From ASMP01 sp964617015 (GTDB lineage: Archaea; Nanobdellota; Nanobdellia; Pacearchaeales; GW2011-AR1), in the NCBI GenBank assembly GCA_964617015.1, contig CAZTVG010000001.1:54556-118555 (forward strand): DNA of 64,000 nt. The letters are read 5' to 3'. The stretch's first letter is position 1; each line of letters starts with the position of its first letter. Shown one piece after another: positions 1 to 9,157 of the stretch. Position numbers and translations under genes: made by a program. The notes under the pieces were generated by a model. That model had not been told where the DNA came from. It searched no databases and worked only from the letters and a program-made list of their open reading frames with translations.

Positions 1-231
1 ATAATTTTTAAAAATAAACTAAGATAATGTAAATTATGTTTATATTTATCCTGAATTTGTAATTATTTCCATTTCCTCTTCAATTTTTATCCTAAATGGC
101 CAGTTCAAATTGATATATTTTTCAGAAAGTTTCTATAACTCCCAGCCATCTGACTTTTAATAATACATACATAATAAGTATTAAAATCATAAATACATAT
201 ATTTTTAAGTATTAATACATGTATAATAAGT
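1..231. other. AT-rich intergenic leader
   Basis: No open frame or RNA is recognisable here. The last 60 bases are extremely AT-rich and contain several TATA-like stretches (for example tttttaagtatt about 30 nt before the ATG at 232), so this is probably the promoter region of the large surface-protein gene that follows. The left edge of the window may also hold the end of an unseen neighbour. Confidence 0.4.
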
Positions 232-3200
232 ATGGAAAGGACTCGTTTAGCAAGGACTAGCATAAGCGAGCTTAAAAAAAGAATAATTCTGGCGCAAGAA
301 CGAAAATCAAAGATTACGCAATATCTTCAGGAACTCTGGGAAAAATACCAGACAGGAAAAATTTCCCGTGATTTCTATGTAGAAACAGCTCACAGACATT
401 TCGACGGTAAAACCCTCAAAGAATGGGTTGAATATTATGACAATTACATAAACGAATGTGAAATATTAATTAAGAAACACAAAAAAGATCTTCTGAAAGG
501 GCATTTTAGAACTTTTGTCTTCTCATTCATCCTAATTATTGTTTTGCTTAGCGTGAGTCTATACACACAGCCAAGATTTGTTGGATTTTTAATCCAAGAA
601 CCAGTTCCTGTTTCAGAAATTGTAACAGATGCAAATGCAACAATTACAACAACGCAACAACAAGCTATTCTCGGTCAGCCAGTAAAATGGACTAAAACTA
701 TTTCTTTAGACAAACCAACAAAAACAAAAATAAGATTACCGATAGAAGCCACAAATATATCTGTAAACAAAATATCATATTCAGAAGAAAATTTGGTGGA
801 GGTTCTTCAAAACCAAACGAGTCCTTTCCAAGAAGAACCTCTTCCCTCTTCTGAAACAGAAAAACAAGAAGCATTGTTTAGCATAACAGGTCTTGTGACT
901 GCAGAAGATGCAGGAATTCGAGAAGGCCTTTTATCTAGATTCTTCAGAAATCTAGGAAGAATTACAGGGCGAGCAATCTATGAACCAGAGGAAAAACTTG
1001 AAATTGAGATTAATGACACTGCAACAGAATATGAAATTGAATATCAGACAGATGCACCATATGCAATTGAAGAACCTTTAACAACAGCCAAAGGCAAAAG
1101 AGTAAAAATTATCGGACCTGAAACAATTCATTATGAAAATGTTTTATCCTTTACAACACTTGATGAAAGTCTTAACATTAAAAATCCAAGAAATGTAAAA
1201 ATTTTCTGGAGAGAAGAAAATAAATTCATTTCTCCTACATCTATTCAAGATACAAACAACAACGGAATTTACGATTACATTGAATGGATTGCGCCTGTAT
1301 TGTCTGAGCAGACTTTTGATATAATTGTTATAATAAAAGCAGAGCATCTTGACAGCAATAGAAACTTCGTAAGTGATATTTACGAAGAAGTTAAAGATTT
1401 AGATAATATCTGGTCAGAAGAAATTCCTTCAGAAGATTATGTAAGAGTTGTATTTGAGATTCCTTTGGATAATAAGAGAGATATTACAATTTATCCACGA
1501 GTTGTTTCAGGAAATCCAAAAATAGAAGTTTATGAATTCCAAGGAACAGAAATTATTGCAGAATTCACAAGTTTAAATTCAAATGAGTATAATAAAATCT
1601 TTTTAGATGGTTCAAGCGGAGCTGGTTTGGGAGATAAAATTCAAGACACTTTTGACTTGAAAATTCTCGACGGAAGTGTTGAGATTGACCATATAATTGA
1701 TCCTTTCGAATCATTAACTGTTATTACATGCACCATATCTGGTTGTAGTGTTACAAATTACAATGATAATACAACTTCAATAGGAGCAAGTATTAGTAAA
1801 AATAGTGAAGATCAGGTAAATATTTCTGCTACTTCAGATTTGGGAGGATTAGATACAATAAATAATGTAACTTTAGATTTTAGATGGACAAATGTGGTGA
1901 ACTTAGATGGTCAATGGGGTATAACACCTCAATCACAAGATGGATTGACAAATTATTGTACTGCTATAGCAGTACCTCAAACAGACTTAGCTGAAGATGT
2001 ATATACAGTAATAGATATATTTACAGGTTGTGTAGATACAAAAGCAGAGTTAGATGATTTAAGATTTAATATAAGGAATTCAGATGCAGGCCAGGGTCAA
2101 ACTGGTGATGTCCTTTATGTTAATGTAACAATAAATTTTACAGTAGTATCAGATACAGAACAACCAAAATGGCAGGAGAATACTACAAACAGCACAGAAG
2201 CAGGAACATTGATAAAACACAGTGTGAGATGGACAGATGATACTGCCTTGGATGGTTTTATCTTTAGCTTTGACAATGGAACAGGAACTTTCGTCAATGA
2301 TTCTTTTGTTTCAATGACTGGAACTAATAATTATAGTAATGTTACTAAAGTAGTTAATTCAACAGTTGGTTCAACAATACAATGGATAGTCTATGCTAAT
2401 GATTCTTCAAATAATTTTAACAATACAGATACTTTTATTTATACTACGACATCAGCAAACGCAGCCCCAACAATTGATTTTGTCGAAGCAATACCTGGCC
2501 TAACCCCTAATGAAAGTTCCACAAATACCACATCATTTAACTTCACTGCAACAGATACTGATGGATTTACAGACATAAATGTAAGTTCTGCACAGGGATT
2601 TTTCCAGAGAGCAGGGGAGACGACAAGAAGTGACCTATCCTGTGTTAACTGGAGTCAGTCTGGAAATGACGTTAACTTCACATGTACTATAGGTATGTTT
2701 TATTATGATGAAGCAGGCTCGTGGACCATAAATGTGACTGTGAGAGACAATGCTGATGAAACTGCTGAAAATTCTTCAACAACATTTACCTATCTCACAT
2801 TAACTGCAATGGTGATGTCTCCTACAGCTCTTGGCTGGGATACTATAAATTTGACTGATACAGACACTGGTTCAACCAGTGACCCAATTACTTTGAATAA
2901 TACAGGTAATGCCGTGAACTTAAACATCAATATAACAGCATTTAATCTGCAGGGAAATACAACTCTGACAGAATATATTTTTGCAGAAAACTTCACTGTT
3001 GAAGATGCTTCAGAAGGCTGTACTGGAACAGCTATGGTAAATGCAACTTCCACAAACGTGACTTCATCAATACTACAGAGAGGTAACAATACTTTAAATT
3101 ATAATAATGCAACTTCGGGACAAGAGCAAATATTTTTCTGTCTGAAGGGGGTTCCTCAGGACATCAGCGCACAGGAATATTCTTCAATTGCATATGGTGC

Positions 3201-3816
3201 CTGGGAAATAAGAATCCTGTTGGTTGCAATAATCCCTGCTGCAAGAAGAAAGAAAAAGAAGAAGGAAGAAGACAAGCTAATAGAATCTCTTGATTTGTTA
3301 GAATACTTACACATTGTGGATAAATTAAAAGAACAGTATGGATTCAGCAATGAAGAAATAGTCAAGACAATAATTGAAAAAGCAAGCAAGAAATATAATT
3401 TAGATAGAACAAAACTCTTAAGGACAATAAAGGCAAGAGAGGGCATAGATATTCCGGTTACAATTTTCTCAAAAAAACTCGGAGCATTGGAGTCAATAGT
3501 AAAATACATGAAGGAAAATCTTGGAATGAATTATCGCGAAATCGCGAAAGAGCTCGGAAGAGATGAAAGAACAATCTGGACATCTTACAAAAAAGCAAAT
3601 GAAAAACAAAAAGAGCCAATAAAGCCAAAAGAAACAAAAATAAACATACCATCATCAGTCTTTGAAAATAAAAAATTGACAATGCTTGAATCCATAATAA
3701 TTTATTTGAAACAAAAAGGATTCAAATTCAGCGAGATGGAAAAATTGCTTGAAAGAGACCAGAGAAACATAGGAACAATTTATTCAAGAGCCATGAAAAA
3801 AATAAAAAACAAATAA
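232..3816 (+). CDS. Giant membrane-anchored surface protein with cytosolic tandem helix-turn-helix domains
   Basis: The product has 1194 residues. Residues 1-90 are basic and helical and should be cytosolic. A membrane segment lies at about 93-112 (FVFSFILIIVLLSVSLY). A stretch of roughly 870 residues follows that is rich in Asn, Thr and Ser with many N-x-S/T sequons, typical of an exported, glycosylated region. Near residue 990 is a short hydrophobic run (ILLVAIIPAA) closed by RRKKKKK, which looks like a stop-transfer. The last 185 residues hold two related helix-turn-helix units, around 1100 (YREIAKELGRDERTIW) and 1165 (FSEMEKLLERDQRNIG). The layout suggests an outside sensor or adhesin coupled to an inside DNA- or protein-binding tail. 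The second hydrophobic run is short, so the topology is inferred. Its distal exported domain is homologous to the next gene. Confidence 0.8.
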   Translation: MERTRLARTSISELKKRIILAQERKSKITQYLQELWEKYQTGKISRDFYVETAHRHFDGKTLKEWVEYYDNYINECEILIKKHKKDLLKGHFRTFVFSFILIIVLLSVSLYTQPRFVGFLIQEPVPVSEIVTDANATITTTQQQAILGQPVKWTKTISLDKPTKTKIRLPIEATNISVNKISYSEENLVEVLQNQTSPFQEEPLPSSETEKQEALFSITGLVTAEDAGIREGLLSRFFRNLGRITGRAIYEPEEKLEIEINDTATEYEIEYQTDAPYAIEEPLTTAKGKRVKIIGPETIHYENVLSFTTLDESLNIKNPRNVKIFWREENKFISPTSIQDTNNNGIYDYIEWIAPVLSEQTFDIIVIIKAEHLDSNRNFVSDIYEEVKDLDNIWSEEIPSEDYVRVVFEIPLDNKRDITIYPRVVSGNPKIEVYEFQGTEIIAEFTSLNSNEYNKIFLDGSSGAGLGDKIQDTFDLKILDGSVEIDHIIDPFESLTVITCTISGCSVTNYNDNTTSIGASISKNSEDQVNISATSDLGGLDTINNVTLDFRWTNVVNLDGQWGITPQSQDGLTNYCTAIAVPQTDLAEDVYTVIDIFTGCVDTKAELDDLRFNIRNSDAGQGQTGDVLYVNVTINFTVVSDTEQPKWQENTTNSTEAGTLIKHSVRWTDDTALDGFIFSFDNGTGTFVNDSFVSMTGTNNYSNVTKVVNSTVGSTIQWIVYANDSSNNFNNTDTFIYTTTSANAAPTIDFVEAIPGLTPNESSTNTTSFNFTATDTDGFTDINVSSAQGFFQRAGETTRSDLSCVNWSQSGNDVNFTCTIGMFYYDEAGSWTINVTVRDNADETAENSSTTFTYLTLTAMVMSPTALGWDTINLTDTDTGSTSDPITLNNTGNAVNLNINITAFNLQGNTTLTEYIFAENFTVEDASEGCTGTAMVNATSTNVTSSILQRGNNTLNYNNATSGQEQIFFCLKGVPQDISAQEYSSIAYGAWEIRILLVAIIPAARRKKKKKEEDKLIESLDLLEYLHIVDKLKEQYGFSNEEIVKTIIEKASKKYNLDRTKLLRTIKAREGIDIPVTIFSKKLGALESIVKYMKENLGMNYREIAKELGRDERTIWTSYKKANEKQKEPIKPKETKINIPSSVFENKKLTMLESIIIYLKQKGFKFSEMEKLLERDQRNIGTIYSRAMKKIKNK

Positions 3817-3923
3817 AAAGTGTTAAAAATGGAAAAAGAAGAGCGGAAAAAGTAGAACATAGAGATTGAATATAAATAAAAAAGGAAAGAAATGTTTAAA
3901 AATAAAGAAAACGTAATTTTTGA

Positions 3924-4841
3924 ATGGTGAAAAGAGGTACAAAGGTGATTGTTTTTTTAGGACTCTTGATATTATTAATGGTTCCGTTGGTATCTGCAGG
4001 AATCTTTTCAGATTGGTGGGGTAAGATAACAGGAAAATTAACCGAGGGCACAACCACGGTAAACATTACAATAGGAAACAATCCTCCTACAATTGACAGG
4101 GTTGAACCAATACCTAACATAGCTCCTAATGAAGGGGGGTTTAATTCAACTACTTTTAATTTTACTGCGACAGACACTGACGGAGCTTCTAACATCAATT
4201 TGAGTAGTGCGCAGGGAAGGTTTCAGCTAACAGGAGAAACGACAAGAGTAAATTTATCATGCAGTGACTGGGCATCTGCTGGAAACGATGTTAATTTTAC
4301 ATGTACAATTGATATGTATTACTTTGATAAAAATGATGCTTCATGGACAATAAATGTGACTGTAAGAGATAATAGCCAGGCAACTGCTGAAAATTCTTCT
4401 ACATCATTCACTTACAACTTGCTTACAGCAATGGTTATGGCTCCGACAGCACTTGGCTGGCCTGAGGTAGGATTGACAGCTACAGATACAGGTGCCAATG
4501 ATAATATTACTATAAATAATACAGGTAATGATGTTGATCTAAATATTAATGTAACATCACTCGACCTTCAGGGAAATACAACACTGACACACTATATTTT
4601 TGCAGAAAACTTCACTGTTGAAAATACCTATCCTGGTTGTACTGGAACAGCTATGGTAAATGCAACTTCCACAAACGTGACTTCATCAATACTACAGAGA
4701 GGTAACAATACTTTAAATTATAATAATGCAACTTCAGGACAGGAAGAGATTTCCTTCTGTCTGAAGGGTGTTCCCCAGGATATTAGTTCACAGGAATATT
4801 CCTCAATAGCATTGGGTGCATGGACAATTACTATTAACTAA
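3924..4841 (+). CDS. Secreted surface protein, paralogue of the distal domain of the preceding gene
   Basis: This 305-residue protein begins with a clear signal peptide (residues about 8-26, VIVFLGLLILLMVPLVSAG). The rest is exported sequence rich in N-x-S/T sites. From about residue 50 it aligns with the part of the preceding 1194-residue protein encoded from about 2460 to 3200, including shared motifs such as NFTATDTDG and CLKGVPQDIS. It has no C-terminal membrane anchor and stops right after GAWTITIN, where the larger protein continues into its anchor. A TATA-like tgtttaaaaata lies about 30 nt upstream. Function unknown; surface-layer or adhesin role inferred. Confidence 0.75.
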   Translation: MVKRGTKVIVFLGLLILLMVPLVSAGIFSDWWGKITGKLTEGTTTVNITIGNNPPTIDRVEPIPNIAPNEGGFNSTTFNFTATDTDGASNINLSSAQGRFQLTGETTRVNLSCSDWASAGNDVNFTCTIDMYYFDKNDASWTINVTVRDNSQATAENSSTSFTYNLLTAMVMAPTALGWPEVGLTATDTGANDNITINNTGNDVDLNINVTSLDLQGNTTLTHYIFAENFTVENTYPGCTGTAMVNATSTNVTSSILQRGNNTLNYNNATSGQEEISFCLKGVPQDISSQEYSSIALGAWTITIN

Positions 4842-4846
4842 ATAAA

Positions 4847-5407
4847 ATGAGAAAAATGAATAAAAAAATAGGAATGATTGTTGGAGCAGTTGGATTATTG
4901 GTGATGATGAGTTTATTTGCAAGTGCATTCGGGGTTTCAACTTCTTATTGGGACGAGAATCCACTAAGAATAGCTCCCGGAGAATCAATAACTGTTTCGC
5001 TGGGATTACAAAATGGCGGGGGTGGAACTGAAGATATAACTCTAAGAGCAGAGCTTACAAATGACGGTGGAGGAATAGCGACACTGGTTGATGAAGATTT
5101 AGATTACTTTGTTCCTGTGGGAGGGGGTGTCGGAGTTCCCATAAGAATAGAACTTTCAGAAGATGCTGAGACAGGCATTACACATCAAATAACTGTTTCA
5201 TTTACACAGGTTGCTTCTGGAGAAGGTGGTATGGTGCGTCTTACAGGGGGTGTCGTGAGTAATCTCCCTGTTGAAGTAGTTGGTGAAGAGGAAAGTGAAT
5301 TATATACCCCTGAAGCTAAAAAAGGCCTTTCTGGTTTTTGGATGATTGTAATTGCTCTGGCTGTTGCACTGACAATTTTCCTTATTGCAAGAAGTAGAAA
5401 AGATTAA
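4847..5407 (+). CDS. Exported protein with C-terminal membrane anchor
   Basis: The 186-residue product has an N-terminal signal sequence (about residues 6-27, ending near FASAF), a glycine-rich beta-type middle with the look of an NEW3/CARDB-like fold (APGESITVSLGLQNGG), and a C-terminal membrane helix (about 161-180) followed by ARSRKD. It starts five bases after the stop of the preceding surface gene and is probably co-transcribed with it. An alternative start at the Met at residue 4 (4856) would shorten it slightly. It is likely displayed on the outer face of the membrane. No specific function can be assigned. Confidence 0.7.
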   Translation: MRKMNKKIGMIVGAVGLLVMMSLFASAFGVSTSYWDENPLRIAPGESITVSLGLQNGGGGTEDITLRAELTNDGGGIATLVDEDLDYFVPVGGGVGVPIRIELSEDAETGITHQITVSFTQVASGEGGMVRLTGGVVSNLPVEVVGEEESELYTPEAKKGLSGFWMIVIALAVALTIFLIARSRKD

Positions 5408-5474
5408 GAAACAAATAATCATCAAATTTAAAATTCCTAATAAACTTTAAATAGATTATTTTATTGTTCTATTA

Positions 5475-7169
5475 ATGAAAAGATTGATATTTATTCTTTT
5501 ATTAGGCATAGGTTTATTTTTTATATTAATATGGGCTATAAATACAGAAACCACGACAGGAGATACAGCTACAGGAGAAGTGGTTACAACAGGGGAGATA
5601 ACAGAGGCTAGTGTGACTATCACAATAGCTATTACTGGCGTTCCTTTTTTAACAATTATTAAACCATTAAATCAGACTTATTTTGAAAATGAAAGCCTTA
5701 GATTAAAGGTTGATACCAACACAAATGATATGTGGTATAATCTGGATAATGGAGCTAATATAACCTTTACAGATGAGGTGCTTTTCAATACATCAGAAGG
5801 AGGGCATACAATTTATGTTTTTGCCAATAATAGTTTTGGAACAACAACTAAAAACGTTACATTTACTGTCGATGGCAGCCTCTATGAAATTATTCATGAA
5901 AATTATAAAGATGCCAATAAAGGCGTCTCAACAAATTTCAGTGAATTTTCGTTTACAGAAATACAGAATTTAAGTGATATTGTTTTAGAAGATACCATTT
6001 ATGGAAAGATTATTTTTAATGATGCCATTAACGTGACAGATGATGCAAATACAACTTATAGTGAAACAGATTTAGATACCAACACAAATATTTCATTCAA
6101 TAGGATTGAATTAGATTCCATTGCCTTGCCCAATTTCAATAAAAATGCCAACCTCTACCTTTACAATCTAACTTTTTCTAACCCAAGAATATTGAAAGAT
6201 GGAGCGGTTTGCCCTTCTACAGTCTGCACGCAGAACAGTTATTCAGGAGGCACTCTGAGTTTTAATGTAACAGGTTTCACTGTTTATTCTGCAGAAGAAA
6301 CTCCTGAAGATGAACTTGTTCTTCCTCCACCACCAGGAGGAGGGGGCGGAGGTCTGATTTTCACTACAAGTGTAGATGAAATAAGCATATCTCTGAAACA
6401 AGGGGATGTAAAAACAAAAGAGATAACAATCAATAATCTAGGAAACAATAAACTTTCGTTTTCAGTAACTTCTGATATAGGAGAATTTGTAAAAATAAAT
6501 CAAGAAAACTTCCAAATTGGGCCAAAAGAGAAGAAAACAATAATTATTGATTTCATAGCCAGAGAAAATACTATTCCGGAATTATATTTAGGAAATTTAT
6601 TTATTGAAGCATTGGGAGTAAAAAAAATAATCCCAATCACAATAGAAGTAGAATCCAAGGTAGCTCTTTTTGACATCTCAATAGAAATACCTGAAAGATT
6701 TTTAGATATCTCTCCTGGAGAAGAATTGCTCGTGAAAATAGATTTGCATAATTTAGTAAGTGAGACAGAAACAAATATAGATTTAGAATACATAATCAAG
6801 GATATAAATGGAAATATAATGCTTACTGAGGGGGAGAGAATTTCTGTAGAGGGAAGAAAAACGTTTGAAAAACTAATAAAAATTCCAGAAGATATCGGAT
6901 TTGGAAGATATGTTCTATATGTAAGATTAATTTATGACAACACTGTAGCAAGTTCAAGCGCCTGGTTCAACGTTGAAAAAAAATTTAATTGGTTTGAAAC
7001 CAGAAAAATAGAAAAAGTTTTATTGATAATCTTTACTTTAGTAGTAATATTTATAATAATTTATAAAAACAAAAGAATTCAAAGATTTTTACATAATATG
7101 GAAAAATTATTTTTAAGAAAAGCATTTATAAAAAAGGAATCACTAACAAAAAAGAGATCATTCCCCTAA
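5475..7169 (+). CDS. Membrane-anchored surface protein with CARDB/NEW3-like repeats
   Basis: This 564-residue protein has an N-terminal signal or anchor (residues about 3-23), an Asn/Thr-rich exported region, and a flexible PPPPGGGGGG linker near residue 290. Two beta domains follow; the first has the pattern ISLKQGDVKTKEITINNLGNNKLSFSV cut by a conserved LGN turn, typical of NEW3/CARDB-like modules of archaeal surface proteins. A C-terminal membrane helix lies near 514-534 with a basic cytosolic tail of about 30 residues. A TATA-like ctttaaatag lies about 28 nt upstream. Its 3' end overlaps the convergent yjbQ end by 12 bases. Function beyond cell-surface structure is not evident. Confidence 0.7.
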   Translation: MKRLIFILLLGIGLFFILIWAINTETTTGDTATGEVVTTGEITEASVTITIAITGVPFLTIIKPLNQTYFENESLRLKVDTNTNDMWYNLDNGANITFTDEVLFNTSEGGHTIYVFANNSFGTTTKNVTFTVDGSLYEIIHENYKDANKGVSTNFSEFSFTEIQNLSDIVLEDTIYGKIIFNDAINVTDDANTTYSETDLDTNTNISFNRIELDSIALPNFNKNANLYLYNLTFSNPRILKDGAVCPSTVCTQNSYSGGTLSFNVTGFTVYSAEETPEDELVLPPPPGGGGGGLIFTTSVDEISISLKQGDVKTKEITINNLGNNKLSFSVTSDIGEFVKINQENFQIGPKEKKTIIIDFIARENTIPELYLGNLFIEALGVKKIIPITIEVESKVALFDISIEIPERFLDISPGEELLVKIDLHNLVSETETNIDLEYIIKDINGNIMLTEGERISVEGRKTFEKLIKIPEDIGFGRYVLYVRLIYDNTVASSSAWFNVEKKFNWFETRKIEKVLLIIFTLVVIFIIIYKNKRIQRFLHNMEKLFLRKAFIKKESLTKKRSFP

Positions 7170-7574
7170 AACCTTAATTAAGATTCTTTTGTTTCTCTGG
7201 CCATCAAACTCTGCATAAAAGATTGCCTCCCATGGTCCAAAATCCAGATCCCCGCCCTTAATTGCAAGTGTGGTTTCTCTCCCCATTATTGTTCTCCATA
7301 GATGGGCATATGCATTGTCTTCTCCTGTTAAATTGTGTTTATACAAATCTTTATCCATTGGTGCAAGTTTTTCAAGCCATTTCCTGAAATCTTGAAGCAA
7401 GCCAGACTCATTATCATTAATAAACACACTTGCTGTTATATGCATGGGATTCACAAGAGCAATACCGTCATTAATTCCTGATTCACGAACAGCTTTTCTT
7501 ACCTGTTCAGTTATGTTCACAAAGTCTATTCTTTTCTTTGTGTTTATTGTAAGGTATTTTGTATGAATTTTCAT
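7158..7574 (-). CDS. yjbQ: YjbQ/UPF0047 family protein
   Basis: The 138-residue protein matches the YjbQ/UPF0047 family, with the conserved NPMHITASVFINDNE, GEDNAYAHLWRTIMG and GPWEAIFYAEFDGQR segments. Family members are small trimeric proteins associated with thiamine-phosphate synthase activity or quality control. I place the start at the Met at 7574 because the 38 upstream codons consist of two copies of a 29-bp repeat running into tRNA-Cys and do not belong to the family. It lies downstream of tRNA-Cys on the same strand and converges with a surface-protein gene. Confidence 0.85.
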   Translation of the reverse strand: MKIHTKYLTINTKKRIDFVNITEQVRKAVRESGINDGIALVNPMHITASVFINDNESGLLQDFRKWLEKLAPMDKDLYKHNLTGEDNAYAHLWRTIMGRETTLAIKGGDLDFGPWEAIFYAEFDGQRNKRILIKVLGE

Positions 7575-7583
7575 TTTAAAAAA

Positions 7584-7648
7584 ATGCTCGTGAAGATACA
7601 CTTCGCATAAAGGGAAAGTATGCTTGTGAAGATACACTTCGCATAAAG
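7584..7648 (-). repeat. Two 29-bp direct repeats with hairpin potential in the tRNA-Cys trailer
   Basis: Copies at 7584-7612 and 7620-7648 differ at one position and are spaced 36 bp. On the transcribed strand each contains GCGAAG-tgtat-CTTCAC, a six-pair stem with one G-U and a five-base loop. The second copy abuts the 3' end of tRNA-Cys. They lie between the tRNA and the yjbQ start, so they could act in 3' processing, termination or as the leader of yjbQ. Confidence 0.7.
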
Positions 7649-7719
7649 CGGAGGCTGGGATTCGAACCCAGGAATACTCGGGCTGCAACCGAGCGCGTTA
7701 ACCACTTCGCCACCCCCGC
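7647..7719 (-). tRNA. tRNA-Cys (GCA)
   Basis: The sequence folds into a cloverleaf with acceptor GCGGGGG/CCTCCGC (one G-U), anticodon stem CTCGG/CCGAG, loop TTGCAGC giving anticodon GCA, and T arm CTGGG-TTCGAAT-CCCAG. The discriminator base is U, the identity element expected for tRNA-Cys. No CCA is encoded. It sits 21 bp downstream of tRNA-Arg on the same strand, so the two may share a transcript. Confidence 0.93.
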
Positions 7720-7740
7720 ATCATTAATTCATGTATGGGA

Positions 7741-7815
7741 TGCCCCTGACAGGATTTGAACCTGCGACCTACTGCTTAGAAGGCAGTCACTCTATCCAGA
7801 CTGAGCTACAGGGGC
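7741..7815 (-). tRNA. tRNA-Arg (TCT)
   Basis: The acceptor stem is GCCCCTG/CAGGGGC with discriminator A. The D arm is GCTC/GAGT-like, the anticodon stem is ACTGC/GCAGT around loop CTTCTAA (anticodon TCT, reading AGA), and the T arm contains TTCAAAT. All arms pair normally and U33 is present. No intron and no encoded CCA are seen. Confidence 0.93.
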
Positions 7816-7903
7816 TCACTAAAAAATAAGAAAAAGTTCTATTTAAAATCTTTCCCTTTTTCAATCATATAAAATTTAAAAAGAATAGATTATCTATAAG
7901 TTT

Positions 7904-8227
7904 ATGGATTTAAGCAAAAAGAAGTGTGTTCCATGTGAAAGCGAAACTTCTCCTATGAAAAAAACCTTAATTAAAAAATACCTAAAAAAAATTAAAAGAT
8001 GGAGATTAAAGAAAGGAAAATTATACAAAGAATTTAAATTTAAAGATTTTAGAGAAACATTAAAATTTGTCAATAAAGTAGGAAAAATAGCTGAAAAAGA
8101 GGGGCATCATCCTGATACTTATTTCACATGGGGCAAGTGCAATATTGAATTATACACCCATGCTATAAATGGATTAAGAGAAAATGATTTCATATTAGCT
8201 TCTAAAATTGACAAAATATCTTCCTAA
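7904..8227 (+). CDS. phhB: Pterin-4a-carbinolamine dehydratase family protein
   Basis: The 107-residue protein carries the family signature EGHHPDTYFTWGKCNIELYTH split over residues about 66-86, with the catalytic His pair and the Asp of the HHPD motif. In bacteria and animals the enzyme dehydrates 4a-hydroxytetrahydropterin; many archaeal relatives have no known hydroxylase partner, and none is seen here, so the physiological substrate is uncertain. The N-terminal CVPCESETSPM segment is typical of the long form. A TATA-like catataaaattt lies about 35 nt upstream. Its stop codon overlaps that of the convergent rnz by four bases. Confidence 0.85.
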   Translation: MDLSKKKCVPCESETSPMKKTLIKKYLKKIKRWRLKKGKLYKEFKFKDFRETLKFVNKVGKIAEKEGHHPDTYFTWGKCNIELYTHAINGLRENDFILASKIDKISS

Positions 8228-9126
8228 ATCTCAATGACCTCTAAATCATGCGCGAGAGAAGAATTCTTAAAGATTTTTTTGGCTTCATTCAGAATTTTTT
8301 CTGGTTTTCTGCTGTATCTTTGACTAACGTGTGTCAATATAAGTTTCTTGGAATTTGATTTCTTGGCTATTTCTGCAGCCTGTTTTGCCGTCAGATGTTT
8401 ATATTCCCTGGCCTTATTTTCAAGTTCTGAACCAAAACTTGCCTCACAAACCAGAATATCAGAATTTTTGACAAAGGGAGCTATTTTTTTGTTTATAGAT
8501 GTGTCAAGAACAAAGGAAATCTTTTTCTCTTTTTCCTTAAAAGTTAAATTCTCTGCAAGATATTTTTTTCCCCTATAGGTCACATTCTTTCCTTCTTTCA
8601 GTCTTTTAATCAAAGGTCCATGAGGCAATCCTGATTTCCTTAATTTTCTCTTGTCAACTCTTATTCGCCCTTTTTTGACAAAAGAGTACGCATTACACGG
8701 AACTTTGTGCGTCATTGATTCTGCTTTCAAATAAAAATCTTTAGTTTCAAAAAACTTTCTGGAAACTTCTTTAATATCCAAATGGAAGTATTTTTTTACT
8801 GCAAAAAGTTTCAAAAGCTCTTGCATAAAAAATTTGGTTTTCCTTGGTCCGTAGACAGAAAGTTTTTTGTTGTAACCACTCAGACCAAGAGTCTTTAAAA
8901 GTCCAGGGATTCCAAGTATATGGTCTGCGTGCCAGTGGGTGATCAAAATCCTTGTCAGCCTGCAGGGATTCAGTCTCGCTTTTCTGAATTGTCTCTGAGT
9001 TCCTTCACCACAATCAACAAGAATATTTTCCCCATTGTAAGTTAATAAAATTGCCGTATGGTTTCTCGTTGAAGTGGGAATTGCATCAGAAGTTCCAAGA
9101 AAAGTTAATTTTATCTTTTCTGTCAT
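8224..9126 (-). CDS. rnz: Ribonuclease Z (tRNA 3' endonuclease)
   Basis: This 300-residue metallo-beta-lactamase fold protein has the N-terminal LGTSDAIPTSTRNHT motif, the zinc ligand motif HWHADHILGIPG, the later MTHKVPC His, the FVLDTS Asp and the C-terminal LTHVSQRYS. These are the complete set for RNase Z, which cleaves pre-tRNA just after the discriminator base. Length is normal for the short archaeal form. None of the tRNAs in this window encodes CCA, which makes this activity essential. A TATA box ttatataag precedes the start by about 25 nt, consistent with a leaderless transcript. Confidence 0.95.
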   Translation of the reverse strand: MTEKIKLTFLGTSDAIPTSTRNHTAILLTYNGENILVDCGEGTQRQFRKARLNPCRLTRILITHWHADHILGIPGLLKTLGLSGYNKKLSVYGPRKTKFFMQELLKLFAVKKYFHLDIKEVSRKFFETKDFYLKAESMTHKVPCNAYSFVKKGRIRVDKRKLRKSGLPHGPLIKRLKEGKNVTYRGKKYLAENLTFKEKEKKISFVLDTSINKKIAPFVKNSDILVCEASFGSELENKAREYKHLTAKQAAEIAKKSNSKKLILTHVSQRYSRKPEKILNEAKKIFKNSSLAHDLEVIEI

Positions 9127-9148
9127 GAAAAAAAATAGTTAAATTGAT

Positions 9149-9157
9149 TTATATAAG
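9149..9157 (-). promoter_or_regulatory. TATA box of rnz
   Basis: On the minus strand the sequence CTTATATAA is centred about 26 nt before the rnz ATG at 9126, the usual distance from an archaeal TATA box to the transcription start, so the mRNA should have little or no leader. Confidence 0.6.

Noticed and set aside
7575..7688. N-terminal extension of YjbQ
   Set aside because: These codons are the two 29-bp repeats and the tRNA-Cys 3' end; the family begins at the Met at 7574.
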